Shown here: one piece after another, positions 31,500-41,907 of the stretch
How positions within the stretch are numbered: the first letter of the stretch is position 1
Layout: the number at the start of each line of letters is the position of its first letter
Source: Merzomyia westermanni
Lineage: Eukaryota > Arthropoda > Insecta > Diptera > Tephritidae
Assembly (NCBI GenBank): GCA_949987695.1
Contig: OX465290.1
Location: 150,322,447 to 150,386,446 of the forward strand
Direction: 5' to 3'
Length of the DNA: 64,000 nucleotides
Position numbers and translations under genes: made by a program
The notes under the pieces: generated by a model
Told to the model about the DNA's origin: nothing
The model's input: the letters and a program-made list of their open reading frames with translations, nothing else
Databases searched by the model: none

Positions 31500-33085
31500 A
31501 CCGGAGGGGGTATCCTGCCCGATAACCCTAAACGCGGGGGTCCGCCAGGGCTGCCCGCTTAGCCCAATCGTCTTCGACCTCACCCTGGAGGTCGTCATCC
31601 GCGAGGTTGCCAAGACAGGCCTTGGCTATAAGTTGGGTGATTCCTTAATTAATAATTTGGCATATGCCGACGATGTGGTCCTGGTCGCTGATTCCCCCCA
31701 AAACATGAGGGAGCTCTTAGAAGCTGCAGCAAGAGGCGCAAAAGCGATTGGCCTGTGCTATAATGCTGCGAAATGCGCCACGCTTCACCTAATGGCCAAT
31801 GGACTGGAAACAGCCGATACTCCCTGCAGTCTACAAGGCCAATCCATACGGGCACTAGGACCGGGAGAATACTATCAACACCTAGGTATTCCCACCGGGT
31901 TCCAGGTTAGACAGACCCCAGTCAGCTTCATAGCCGGCTTTTTGCGCGACGTCCGAGCCATGGATCAGTTGGGTCTAGCACCGTGGCAAAAACTAGATGC
32001 TACTGCCACATTTTTGCTGCCGAGGCTAGACTTTGTGCTTCAGGGGGCCGACATCGAGAAAGAGTTTCTGAGCGAGGCAGACAAAACCTTAAAAAATGTG
32101 CCAAAACCTGGATGAGTCTACCTCAAAGGGCAAGTGCTGAGCTTGTATTTCTGCCGCCCCACAAAGGGGGAGGGGGGGGGTCTACTCTACTAGTGGCACA
32201 TGCATTTAAAATGCTCGGCTCAAAGGACCCTGTGGTGAGCAGTATTGCAGTAGCCTCGTTGAGGAAGGCCACGGCAGAAAGACAGAGAAAGCCAGCGTCT
32301 TATATTGACATGGCCAAATATCTCTCCAGCGAGCTGGTTCTGCCTCGTTCAAACTGCCTAGCGAACTCTTGGTCTAAAGTTAGAACGGCGACAACCAGGC
32401 TCCGAGCCAAAATAAACCTGCGCTGGGTATGGACCTCAACCAAAGGAGAGTTCTGGGTCCAGTGCGGCCAACCAAATGACCCTGCCTTCACCGTGATTGA
32501 GCCGGGTGGTGCGCCACTACGAGAAAACACTCTTAGCAAAGCCACACCAAGGCAAAGTGTATGAGGCCACGAGGATGAACTCGTGTTCTAATCACTTTCT
32601 CCGATCGGGCAAGTTCACCCGCTTCTGCGACTGGCGCTTCATCCACAGGGCACGCCTCGACGTATTGCCATTAAACGCCACCAAAAGGTGGTTGACGGGA
32701 ACGGGCAAGAGATGCCGAATATGCGGGCGTGACCTGGAAACACTTCCGCATGTGTTGAATCACTGCTGGTCACACTCCGCAGCTATCCAACAGCGCCACA
32801 ACAACATACAAAATAGACTAGTGCGCGCGATAAGATGTCCCGGTAACGTGCGCGTAAATCGCACAGTAGAGGGCACCCACGGTACTGCGGCTGACTTAAG
32901 ACCGGACATCGTCGTCACAGACGATGTTAGCCGGCGTGTCACCCTGATTGACGTAGCCATCCCGTTCGAAAACCCTCAACGCGGCCCGTTAGCAAAAGCT
33001 AGATAAATACGCAGCGCTAGCCGACCAGCTGACGGAACTGGGCTACGAAGTCAGGGTGGACGCGTTTGTAGTGGGACCATGACCC
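31500..33085 (+). pseudogene. R2-group non-LTR retrotransposon fragment with restriction-like endonuclease
   Basis: The plus-strand pieces begin within RT motif B (VRQGCPLSPIVFDLTLEVV) and motif C (LAYADDVVLVADS, about 31655-31695). Thumb-like segments follow across frames. A CCHC motif CRICGRDLETLPHVLNHC lies at about 32716-32769. The endonuclease motif RPDIVVTDDVSRRVTLIDVA lies at about 32899-32960. RT plus CCHC plus a C-terminal PD-(D/E)-type endonuclease defines the R2-like groups, many of which target repeated genes. Here it sits in an intron with no rDNA nearby. Frame changes near 32090, 32500 and 33003 show it is dead, and it is 5'-truncated. Confidence 0.75.
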
Positions 33086-33743
33086 TACTCGGTGTATCTC
33101 GATACTACGCGAGACTGATAAGGATACTCATGGTTAGTGATACCGTTCGATGGTCCCGGGACATCTATGTGGAGCACGTAAGTGGAATAGGGCAGTACAC
33201 AAACGACTAGCTGCCAGTCCAAGGCAAAGAAGCGAAAGTCTTTTATCTTATAAATTAAAATAAGTTGAATGTTAATATTATTCTTGTAGTGAATTGTTAA
33301 ACCTCTGTCCTTTAAATGTTATATGTTTTTAGCCATTCTTTAACTTTAATTGTGAAGGTAGTTTTTAGTAAATAATTCGTTTCTGTAACGAAACTTGTTT
33401 ACAGCTATTATTTTGTCCATAAGTTAGAATACTTCTTTGACTTTGCAGTATTTTACTTTTATTATTTAGATTATTTTTTTTTATTGAGGTTTTATGTTAC
33501 TCTCGTTCCCGTGGCTCGGTAGGAGAAAATTATTTCGCCCTTTCAGTGAATTAGAGCGCAATCACTTATTATGCTTTGTAGTTGCAAGAAGTTTAATATT
33601 GCTATGCTTTGTTTTCTTTATCTTGATTCTTTCATTTCTCTGTTGATGATTATATTAAGTGCTGCCGTATTTTCCGGTTGTGTTTTGCGTTAAATGTGGT
33701 ATTCATATTTATTTTATATTATTATTTTGGTTTGTTTCCTTAA
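33086..33743. other. Probable 3' ends of two LINEs back to back
   Basis: No gene is seen. The first 150 bases follow the R2-group stop and are probably its 3' untranslated end. The AT-rich remainder abuts the I-like LINE read on the minus strand and may be that element's 3' end. Confidence 0.35.
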
Positions 33744-36268
33744 TTAAATTGGAAGTTTTTTTTCTGCAATAAAATTGCAAATAGTTTTTGGACTTGAGAT
33801 TCCTTCTCCTTCCATTTGTGGAATGGAGTTAAATCTGTTTAGTGATTGGTATTTTGCTCTGATTGTGTCCCACTGTGGGCATATAAACAAAATGCGTGGC
33901 AGATCTTCTGAGCAGGAGCAGCTATCAAATTTGTCATCCGCAATAATATTTAGTTTTTTCAATGTGTCTTTGCCGAAAGTGTGTCCAAAGAGTAATGCTT
34001 TGTCTTATTCTGGTGTTGTCAAAGTTCAATTTGTTTTTGTTAAACCTTGGTTTGTTCGTTATTTTTGGAAACATTTCAAAGTAGTTTTTCCCTTTTTCTC
34101 TGCTGTCATCTTCGAATTTTGCTTGCCATTTTGATTTCATTCATTGCATCTGGTATTGACCATTTAAGTGTTTCTCGAGTGCCAGAGCTAGCATTTCTAG
34201 CTTGGTAGTCGACTACCTCATTTCGATGAATATTTTGGTGTCCTGGTATGTAATGAATTTCAATATTGTTTAAGTTGCTTTTTTCTATTATTCCAGTAGG
34301 TTATGTACCAAACTTTTATTGGAGTTCGAGTTGTTTAGTGCTATAGCGCGTGATTTGCTGTCCTTTAATATCGCTATATTTTGGTGGTTAAGGGTTGTGG
34401 CAAATTCAATCGCCTTTAAAAAGGCCCATAGTTTTGCTGACATCGATGACATGATTTGATTAGTGTAAAATTCCTTGGATGTGTTGGTTCTTTCATGGAA
34501 GAAAGTGGCCTGGGTGCAATGCTCCTTGCATGAGCCATCTGTAAAGATTATTTCGGTTTGCTGAGTGTTTAATTTATTTCATTGTTAAATAACTGTGGAT
34601 TATGATGTTCGGTTCTTTCTTATTTTTTACTGAGCCTTTGAAAAAGTCCACATCAATAGTGAGTTTTTGAGTTTTTGGTTGAATGATGGGTATTGGTTCT
34701 ATGTTCCTTAATATGTCATTAAATTCATTAAACGTTTGTGTATAGCTGGTTTTGAAATTAAAGTTTTGTTTGAGAAGTATTTCCGATGACGGAAGATTGT
34801 AAGCGAAGGTTTTAATAAGTTCCTTAGCCGTGGCAAGACTTAACCTGCATTCGGTTGGTAGTTCTGCTGCCAAATGGTATATTACAGGATTAGGAGTCGA
34901 TTTAATAAGTCCTAAACTTTTCCTAATAAATTTGTTGCAGGTCTTTAGTGAAGCTGACGCTCCTTTGGATAGGTTTGAGATTGACGAAGCAGCATATTCC
35001 ATTTTTGATCTAGCAAACGATTTGTAGAATTCTAAAGCTCTGGATTGTGAGATTCCAAAAGTGCATCCGCTGATGATTCTTTAGAACCCCCATCTTTTGT
35101 TTACCTTTTCCACGATTTCGTTAATATGCAAGTTGCTTGAATTGTTCTTGTTGATGTATCTGCCAAGATATATTATGGAGTTAACTTGCTCCAGTTCGAA
35201 ATTGTTGATTTGTATTTGCAATGGTTGTCGTTTGTTTGGTGTGGATTACATTGCTTTTACGAAAGTTGATTTTTAAGTCTAGGTTTGTGCATATGTTTGC
35301 GAATTCTTCCAGTTTTGATTTTAATTGCGATTTGGCTGTGTCAAATGTTTGGTTTGTTGAGATTAAGGAAAAGTCATCCGCAAATTGGAATAATATGTTT
35401 TTGTCGTCAACTATCGAGTGAAGTTCAGTTGTATATATATTAAAGAGCATAGGACTGAGTCCGCTACCCTGCATTAGTCCCTTATTTATCTCAATTTTGC
35501 TGTTTCCTAGGTTTAGTGTTCTATTGTTAAGCAAATTGAAAATCCAATTATTAATAGGTTTATCTATTTGGATTTCGTCGAGTTTATTTGACAATTTTGT
35601 TAAGTTGATGTTATCCAAGGCGAATTCATATACGGGTGATATAAGAACATATGAGCAGCGGCGTCTAGTGTCAAAATAAAAAATGTCTAGCAATTAGACA
35701 GGAGAAGCCGCGAAAGCAAAAACAAAACACATGAAGTAGGTGTGTATATCCAGCACTGAATTCCACGACATATCACCTGGTATAAATTCGCCTTGATGTT
35801 ATCGTATGCTTTTTCGATATCCATACTCGTACATGCACCTATAACATAATTTCCTTGACTTTTGAAGTTAAGGACTGAGTTTATTACATCGTTAATACAT
35901 TCTGATGTGGAATGTTTTTTCCGAAATGCATATGTTCGAGGTGGCAGTACTTAATGTATCTCTGTGTGAGTATCAATGTTAATTTTCATCATTCCTTCTA
36001 TTGTCTTGTAGAGGGTTGAAAGTAATGCAATTGGTCTGTAATTTTCTATATCCGCGGGCTCCTTCTGTGGTTTTAAAACGGGTATAATTTTTATTTGTCT
36101 CCACTGGTCTGGTATTTCACCGCCATTGAAGATAATTATTAGAATTTGGTATAAAGATTCTTTTTCTTCTTGAAGGCTATTTATCATACGATATGATATC
36201 CCATCCATATCTTTTGCTGAATCTGGATTATGGGTTTTTAAGAAGGTTTTAAAGTTATCAAAATTCAT
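33744..36268 (-). pseudogene. I-like LINE ORF2: reverse transcriptase, RNase H and C-terminal zinc part
   Basis: Minus-strand pieces in order are as follows. RT start (36268-35951): AKDMDGISYRMINSL, IPDQWRQIKIIPVLKPQKEP, NYRPIALLSTLYKTIEGMM. RT core (35693-35181): ALDNINLTKLSNKLDE, GLMQGSGLSPMLFNIY and catalytic FQFADDFSLIS. Thumb region: 35002-34574. RNase-H-like text around 34560-34140 includes IAILKDSKSRAIALNN. A C-terminal Cys/His part is at 33962-33744. A terminal RNase H is characteristic of the I clade. Multiple frame breaks make it inactive. It is the downstream half of the element whose endonuclease is at 38891-39506. Confidence 0.7.
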
Positions 36269-36378
36269 TTCGCTTGGTGTGTTCTCGATCGATATTGATC
36301 GTGTAAATTCTATGTTGTTTTGGTAGCTGTTAGATGAAGTTGAGTTGAAATAAATTTAAGGTAGTTCTCTATTTGTTC

Positions 36379-36830
36379 TGTTGTTGTTGTTGTGGTAACG
36401 ACGAATACACTCCCCGAAGGTTTTGTGGAGTGTTGTCGAATTAACAGTCCTGGGCCGGATTTGAACCCGGTACTCCCTTGCGGTACTGCGCGACTGTCGT
36501 GGTAGCCATTAATGACCAGTGATACCTTCTAGGTCATGTAACCCCTCTTTCCGTAAGGAAGGATAAGACGGGTAATGAGAGGTGAGAGGCATCATATCCG
36601 TAGATCAACCATCGAGTTGCACGTCATTCCCACAACAGCCGGTTCTATCGCACCGGAATGACCCGGGTTTTTTCACCCGGTCAAGGGCTGTTATTTCAGT
36701 GTAACCCTGTCCAATCTGGGGCAGGGCGAAGCACTGTTAACAACAACAACAACAACCTTTGTGCATATTAGTCGCCTCTTACGACCGGTATGCCTACCTC
36801 GAGCATATTCTAAACCCCTAACCAGCAGGG
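36379..36830 (-). repeat. SINE-like repeat with GTT tract and B-box, hosting a mini-element
   Basis: The plus strand starts with (GTT)n at 36379-36393. Read on the minus strand, GGGTTCAAATCCGGCCC near 36455-36472 matches a polymerase III B-box. The later part (36570-36625 and 36757-36830) continues a repeat whose uninterrupted version is near 31130-31195. The element lies inside the I-like LINE remnant. Confidence 0.45.
36625..36756 (+). mobile_element. LINE-derived mini-element (5' leader fused to 3' tail)
   Basis: The element begins CATTCCCACAACAGCC, which matches the leader of the LINE at 12863-16990 (near 16900-16915, minus strand). It runs through CACCCGGTCAAGGGCTG to CAGGGCGAAGCACTGTTAAC, which matches that LINE's 3' end, and closes with an (AAC)n tail. 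About 130 bases long, it joins the two ends of the LINE without any coding part. A second copy with a clear target duplication is at 59393-59534. Confidence 0.6.
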
Positions 36831-37026
36831 GTTATTCTCGAAACCAGCAGTTGATTATGCGTTTTGCGCAACCATATTTTTTTAGCTGATTAACTTTTCG
36901 CCACATTCATTTTGTGTCCGTTGTTGCTGAGATTTCCTCAAGTAACATTTGGAAGCTTTCTTTTTTTTTTCTTTAGATATTTCCGTGTTTAGTTTCTTTT
37001 GTGCTTCAGCTAAGTTTCTAAGATTA

Positions 37027-38318
37027 CGAGGGTTGCCTTTTATATTTTGCGCCTAATAATGAAAACACAGTCAAATATTAAGGAAAATAGTTTTATTGTT
37101 TTTCAAAATATTCTCCATTCAAGTCAATACACCACTTCTGCATTCGATTGAACCAATTTTCAAAGCACTTTCACACTCAGAAGTGGATACCTCTAAAACG
37201 AGCTGTTTGAAGGCTTCTACAGCTCCTTCAGGCGTTGAAAAAGTTTGACTTAGAATTTTTTTTTTGATGTTCGGGAATAAAAAGAAATCATTAGGTGTCA
37301 AATCGGGGCTGTAAGGCGGATGACCCATCATTCGACCTTTTGAGTCCTCAAAAACTCTTGTGTGAATCGATACGTGAGAGCTCGTATTGTCTTGGTGAAG
37401 AATGAATTGTCTTCGGCGGTTGGTTTTCCTCAATTCTCCAAAAACTTTTGGCAAACAAATGGTTGTATACCACTCAGAATTGACCGTTTTAAGTTTATCT
37501 AGTTGAACAGTTGCGACATAACCAGATTTTCCGAAAAAAACAGGCGAACATTTACTTTGAGGTGCTTCTTGCGCGAACAACTTTTGTTGGATTAGGCTCG
37601 TCTTGGAACACCTATAAAGTCGATTGCTGCTTTGTTTTCGGCTCATATGCATAGATCCAAGATTCGTCACCTGTTACGATGTCCTAGACGTGCTTTGATC
37701 TACCGCAACTAAATTTCTCCAACATGTCTTTACACCAATCGACACGAGTCCTTTTTTGGGCAATTGTCAAATTATGCGGTATCCAACAAGAACAAGTCTT
37801 CTTTACGACCAAATGTTCATACAATATTGAATGTATGCTGGTCCCACTAATGGCCAAGGATGCCTCTATCTCGCGATATGGAACATGACGATCTTGTATT
37901 ACCAATTGACGCACAGCATCGACTGTTTCTGGCACAACCACCGTTGTTGGATGACCTTCACGAAATTCGTCCTGCAAAGATTGGCGGCCACGTAGGAACT
38001 CGTTGTACCATCGTTTCACAGTGGCTAATTGCGGTGATTCAACACCAAAAGTAGAAGTAAGTTGATTGATGCACTCCTGTCTCGATAATCCACGTCGAAA
38101 ATCGTAGTAAATCATCGCACGAAAATGTTCACAGGTTAATTCCATTTTTAGGCAATATGAATTTTTAAACTCACTATAAATAAACACAAATAAAACTCGA
38201 AAGTGAAAACGTTATATGCAAGTTTATGCCAAAAAATACCAAACTTTACGATAAAAATATCTAATTACAGCTAATCACATAGTGTTGCGAAGGCGCAAAA
38301 TATAAAACACAACCCTCG
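37027..38318 (-). mobile_element. Mariner (DD34D-type) transposon, decayed
   Basis: Termini CGAGGGTTG...TTTATATTTTGCGCC and GGCGCAAAATATAAAACACA...CCCTCG are inverted repeats flanked by TA (37025-37026, 38319-38320). The transposase pieces are 38187-37684 and 37670-37119. They include the HTH region LSRQECINQLTSTFG and VKRWYNEFLRGR, and the catalytic part FILHQDNTSSHVS and HPPYSPDLTPNDFFLFPNIK, with the SETMAR-like layout. One residue is missing between the last two Asp relative to the usual 34. A frame change near 37675 inactivates it. It interrupts the I-like LINE. Confidence 0.85.
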
Positions 38319-38320
38319 TA

Positions 38321-38419
38321 TCTGCTGTTCGTTGTTTTTCGTATATAGCCCTCGCATTGTTTCGGTGTCTATAAAGTTTGTCGATATCGTTGTTCCACCA
38401 TTTTTTTTAGTAGTAAAAT
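38321..38419 (-). pseudogene. I-like LINE ORF2, linker after endonuclease
   Basis: The minus strand reads YKKWWNNDIDKLYRHRNNAR and then YEKQRTAD up to the mariner insertion. It is a typical post-endonuclease linker of LINE ORF2. The text resumes beyond the mariner at about 37020 with NLAEAQKKLNTEISK. Confidence 0.5.
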
Positions 38420-38715
38420 GTATCAGGTGGCTGTGTGTCTTAACAAAATAAAAGTATACCAGCGGCTTCGGTTGCTCAAATCGAATTGAATTGTCTCGTT
38501 CTTTATTTTACTTGCATCGTGGTTTTTTACATAACGGCTCTTACTCGCTATTCTTAATCGCTACTTCTTATTCTTAGTACTGCCAAACTTAATCTAGTAC
38601 TATTTACACATACTACTTTTGTGATGACACTTAAGGTGCGTTCACACATTATCCGTAAGAATACCATAAACTTAGCAATAATCTAATGCTTGGTGTAGCC
38701 GTATTCCTACAGTAG
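38420..38715 (-). repeat. Possible solo LTR inside the LINE remnant
   Basis: This stretch separates two parts of the LINE text. On the minus strand it contains AATAAAGAACGAGACAATTC and ends CCTGATACA, as an LTR might. No clean target duplication was found, so the assignment is weak. Confidence 0.25.
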
Positions 38716-39506
38716 GTATTTATTATGGTTGTCTATATTATCTTGTGGTTGTTTATAGTGTTTTGAATTACTTTGCTGGCCTCTTCAAATGTACGTCCGA
38801 TTTTTATTTTTGAAAATTCGTCTACAATTTTGTTGCCTAAAATTTTGTATGTTTTGTTCTCTTTGATTGTGTAGTCCTTGTTTAATTCAATTATGATTGG
38901 GTAGTGGTTACTCTTTTAATTTTAGTTGGTAGTACTTTCGAATTAACGTTTATTAAGTTTTTGTTACAAATGGTGATGTCTAAATGTGCAGTGTAGTCAT
39001 TCACTCTGTATGTTGGATGGCCGTTATTTACGCATTCAAAATTAAAATCGGACGCTATATTTTCCAGTATGCTGCCTTCTGTGTCTGTTATTGGACTACC
39101 CCAGCTGCATTTGAGATTTTTAGTCTTGGTACCAAATGCAGCTTTTATTTCGAGGCTGGTCATATCCGGTGGGAAGTAAACACTTACTACGTTAATATTT
39201 GTTTTAAGATTGAGGGCTCTTATCCCTACTAAAGCCGCTGTTGTACTGAATTTAATTATGGAATATTTTATTTTTTTTATGTATGTACATACTACATCCG
39301 CCATATCCGTCTTGTCTGTATTTTCCCACGAAGTTGAAACTATTTAAAGATGTATTATTGTTCTTTAGCCACATTTCGCTTAAAATTGCAATGCCTATGT
39401 TGTTATTTACAAGTGAAAGTTCAAGTAATTCTCTATTGTTTGGTTTCGTCAAACTTTGAATATTGTATTGAAGGACCCTCATATTATTTTGTTTTGTAAT
39501 TTCCAA
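38716..39506 (-). pseudogene. I-like LINE ORF2 APE endonuclease
   Basis: The minus-strand text starts MRVLQYNIQSLTKPNNRELL and continues with IGIAILSEMWLKNN, YGGCSMYIHKKN, NVVSVYFPPDM, CSWGSPITDTEG (where GDFN-like text is expected), HPTYRVNDYTAHLDITICNK and finally SNHYPIIIELNK near 38880. These are the endonuclease motifs in order. Frame changes occur near 39280 and 38900. The duplication partner of its first 110 bases is at the window start. Its RT half is at 33744-36268. Confidence 0.7.
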
Positions 39507-39948
39507 ATGTCTGTGTTAACGTTAATTTGCTTTATATGTATATATATAAATTCTATTTGATTTTTTTCGCTTTTGTTAATTTGGTTGTGGGCTAAGTAGT
39601 TTGTAACTAATCGTCCAATTACCCACCGACGCACGTACGTAGTACTTGTCAGCTGACACGACCTGTCTTATGAGAGTGCCATTTAACGAACACTCACCGA
39701 CGTTCAATTTTTCCGTATACGTAGAACGTTCCGTAGAAATCAAAGAAATTTTGATTTTTTCCGTAAGAACGTGTCAGCTGATTGCTCTTTCATATGACAG
39801 TGTTGCCTATTCATACGTGTGTATGCTGGTTAGGGATCGTTTGCAGTTGCTTTACAAAAATACCTTTTAAATTTTCGTAATAATGTTGAAATAACCTGAA
39901 ATTACGATATTAAGTTGTTGCTTTTCAATAAATTGACTGGCTATAATT

Positions 39949-40306
39949 CTCTCTATCTCTATGGCGCGATATACAACATGTATATCATCATAAACCTCCT
40001 AAGAGATTTTTGCGCCAAGCTTCTCTTCCAATTTGTGGTGTGCCGATTTGAATTTTCCCTACAAATTGGTGGGACCTACAGTTTTTTGCCGACTCCGAAC
40101 GGCATCTACAAAGGAGACGAATTTTTGCTGAGAAGCCTGTCATGGCAGAAATACACTCGGAGAGTTTGCCAAACCACTGCCGAGGGGCGACCCCGTTTTG
40201 AAAAACTTTTTTTTTCAAATCACTTTTGGTGTTACCTGTACCAGGGCTCGAACCATGGACCTTCGGTGTGGTAGGCCGGCAACACTACCTTCACACCACG
40301 GCGGCC
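39949..40306 (-). mobile_element. tRNA-derived SINE (copy B only)
   Basis: The 358-bp insertion is flanked by the 14-bp direct repeat GACTGGCTATAATT (39935-39948, 40307-40320), present once in copy A near 553. On the minus strand it starts GGCCGCCGTGGTGTGAAGG and has a B-box GGTTCGAGCCC. It ends with a CTAT-type tract (39949-39960). Its body (CTCCGAGTGTATTTCTGCC, TTTGTAGATGCC.TTCGGAG) resembles a SINE family common in flies, from memory. An almost identical copy is at 47059-47412. Confidence 0.85.
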
Positions 40307-40837
40307 GACTGGCTATAATTATTTAATATTAATTTCGGACACTCATAAAATGAAAAATAATTGTTTCAAAAGTACACGTTTGAGTTAGCATGCATGAAAA
40401 CTGATCAATGGCAACATTGTATTGAATGTAAACAACAGAAAATGGCTGATTTCTTCGTTGGCGCCACGGGCATACGATTCCCTCAAACGTACGTACATAC
40501 GTACGGGATACGTAAACGTACGTTACACACGTCGGTGGGTAATTGGACTATAACTGGTTCATTTTACCGGTTATTTCATCCTGTTTGAACAGGTGTGTTG
40601 TGATCTCTTTAGGGTACGCCAGCATTGTAGGTTGGCTATTCATGTCGTCCTGAATAGCCTCTTGCCATTCTTTCATAGTTTTTTCCCTGTTGTTCTCTTC
40701 TTTTTTTCGTTTCAATGTTTTAGGAAGAGCTGGGTATGTCTATTCTGCGTTTTCGTCGTCATTTAGGATGTCAAATCTATTGCCAAAAATACTTCTGTAT
40801 TTACGTTTTGCTTCAATCGGAGTTAGATTTTCCAACG

Positions 40838-41173
40838 TCATTTTATGGTATATGCCTTGATTCTTGCTGGGCATTCTTTTTCAGTTGCTGTGTGCTCTCC
40901 TTTGCACTTGGTGCATTTTATATTTTTGTTCCACGTAGTATTTGTTTCATGTGTTTCACTGCATATCGGGCAGGTGCTATCTATCTGTTTGCAATGTTGT
41001 GCAAAGTGGTTGAATCTAAAACACTTATAGCTTTGGGAGAACGAGATAAATGGTCTAACTTTAATTTTGGTATATGAATATGCAACTTCTGTTGGTATTT
41101 CCAGGCCATCAAACACTACCTTAACCCTACGGGTCGGAATTCTTTCGCCATTTTCCAATCGTGTCAAACGCAT
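40838..41173 (-). pseudogene. I-like LINE ORF1, zinc-knuckle region (copy B)
   Basis: This is the partner of 1171-1506, with the same knuckles (YKCFRFNHFAQHC, CPICSETHE, CTKCKGEHTATEKECP). The change N to K in the first knuckle restores the usual CF-preceding Lys. About 93 bases just downstream, present in copy A at about 945-1037, are deleted here. ORF1 pieces continue upstream at about 46440-46735 and 46860-46925. Confidence 0.65.
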
Positions 41174-41907
41174 TATTTTTACTATTTTTATCAGATAAAC
41201 TAGAGGACCCGGCAGACTTTGTCCTGCCTAAATTTTCCCTGATAGATCTTTTAATATTGGCTATACCCATCCCTCTCCCTATTCCTATCCCTATCTCTAT
41301 CCCTACCCAACTTTAATATTTATTCACCTTCTCTAGACTTCCACGAATAATTCAAGACCAAAATTAGCCAAATCGGTTCAGCCGTTCTCAAGTTTTAGCG
41401 AAACCAACAAACAGCAATTAATTTTTATGTTCGCACGTCGTCCTCTAGGCATTTTGGACTATGGACATGAATTTAACCTCAAATGCACGATCCACATAAT
41501 TGACACAATTCAACTTACCACTTTAACCCATCTTCGGCCGCTACATGATCCCGTTATAATTTTTTGTTCCCCTTTAAAGCAAAGGCTTTTAGGACCATAA
41601 TCAAGAAAAATTTCAAATATAAAAAGATTCTGACCAGCCGTTTGCTTCTTGTGGACTGGTCGAAAAATCGACCACTGGCCAAAATCCGTCAAGTATGTAA
41701 AAAAAATAAATTGCTTCATGACAAAAAATGTTGCTCTTAAACTTGAGTTATTTGTTTTTATTTCAAAGAAAACTGCTTAGTATTGAAATGTTATACATTC
41801 TTATACATATACATACATATTTTATAAACATTGATAGAGACGTCAATTTACAAATTTTTATGATATTCATCAAAGCATTTAGTATGTAAGTAAATATTGG
41901 ATTTTTT

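Noticed and set aside
33775..34134. Plus-strand 119-codon open stretch
   Set aside because: It is antisense to the RNase H and C-terminal part of the I-like LINE and contains no domain signature.
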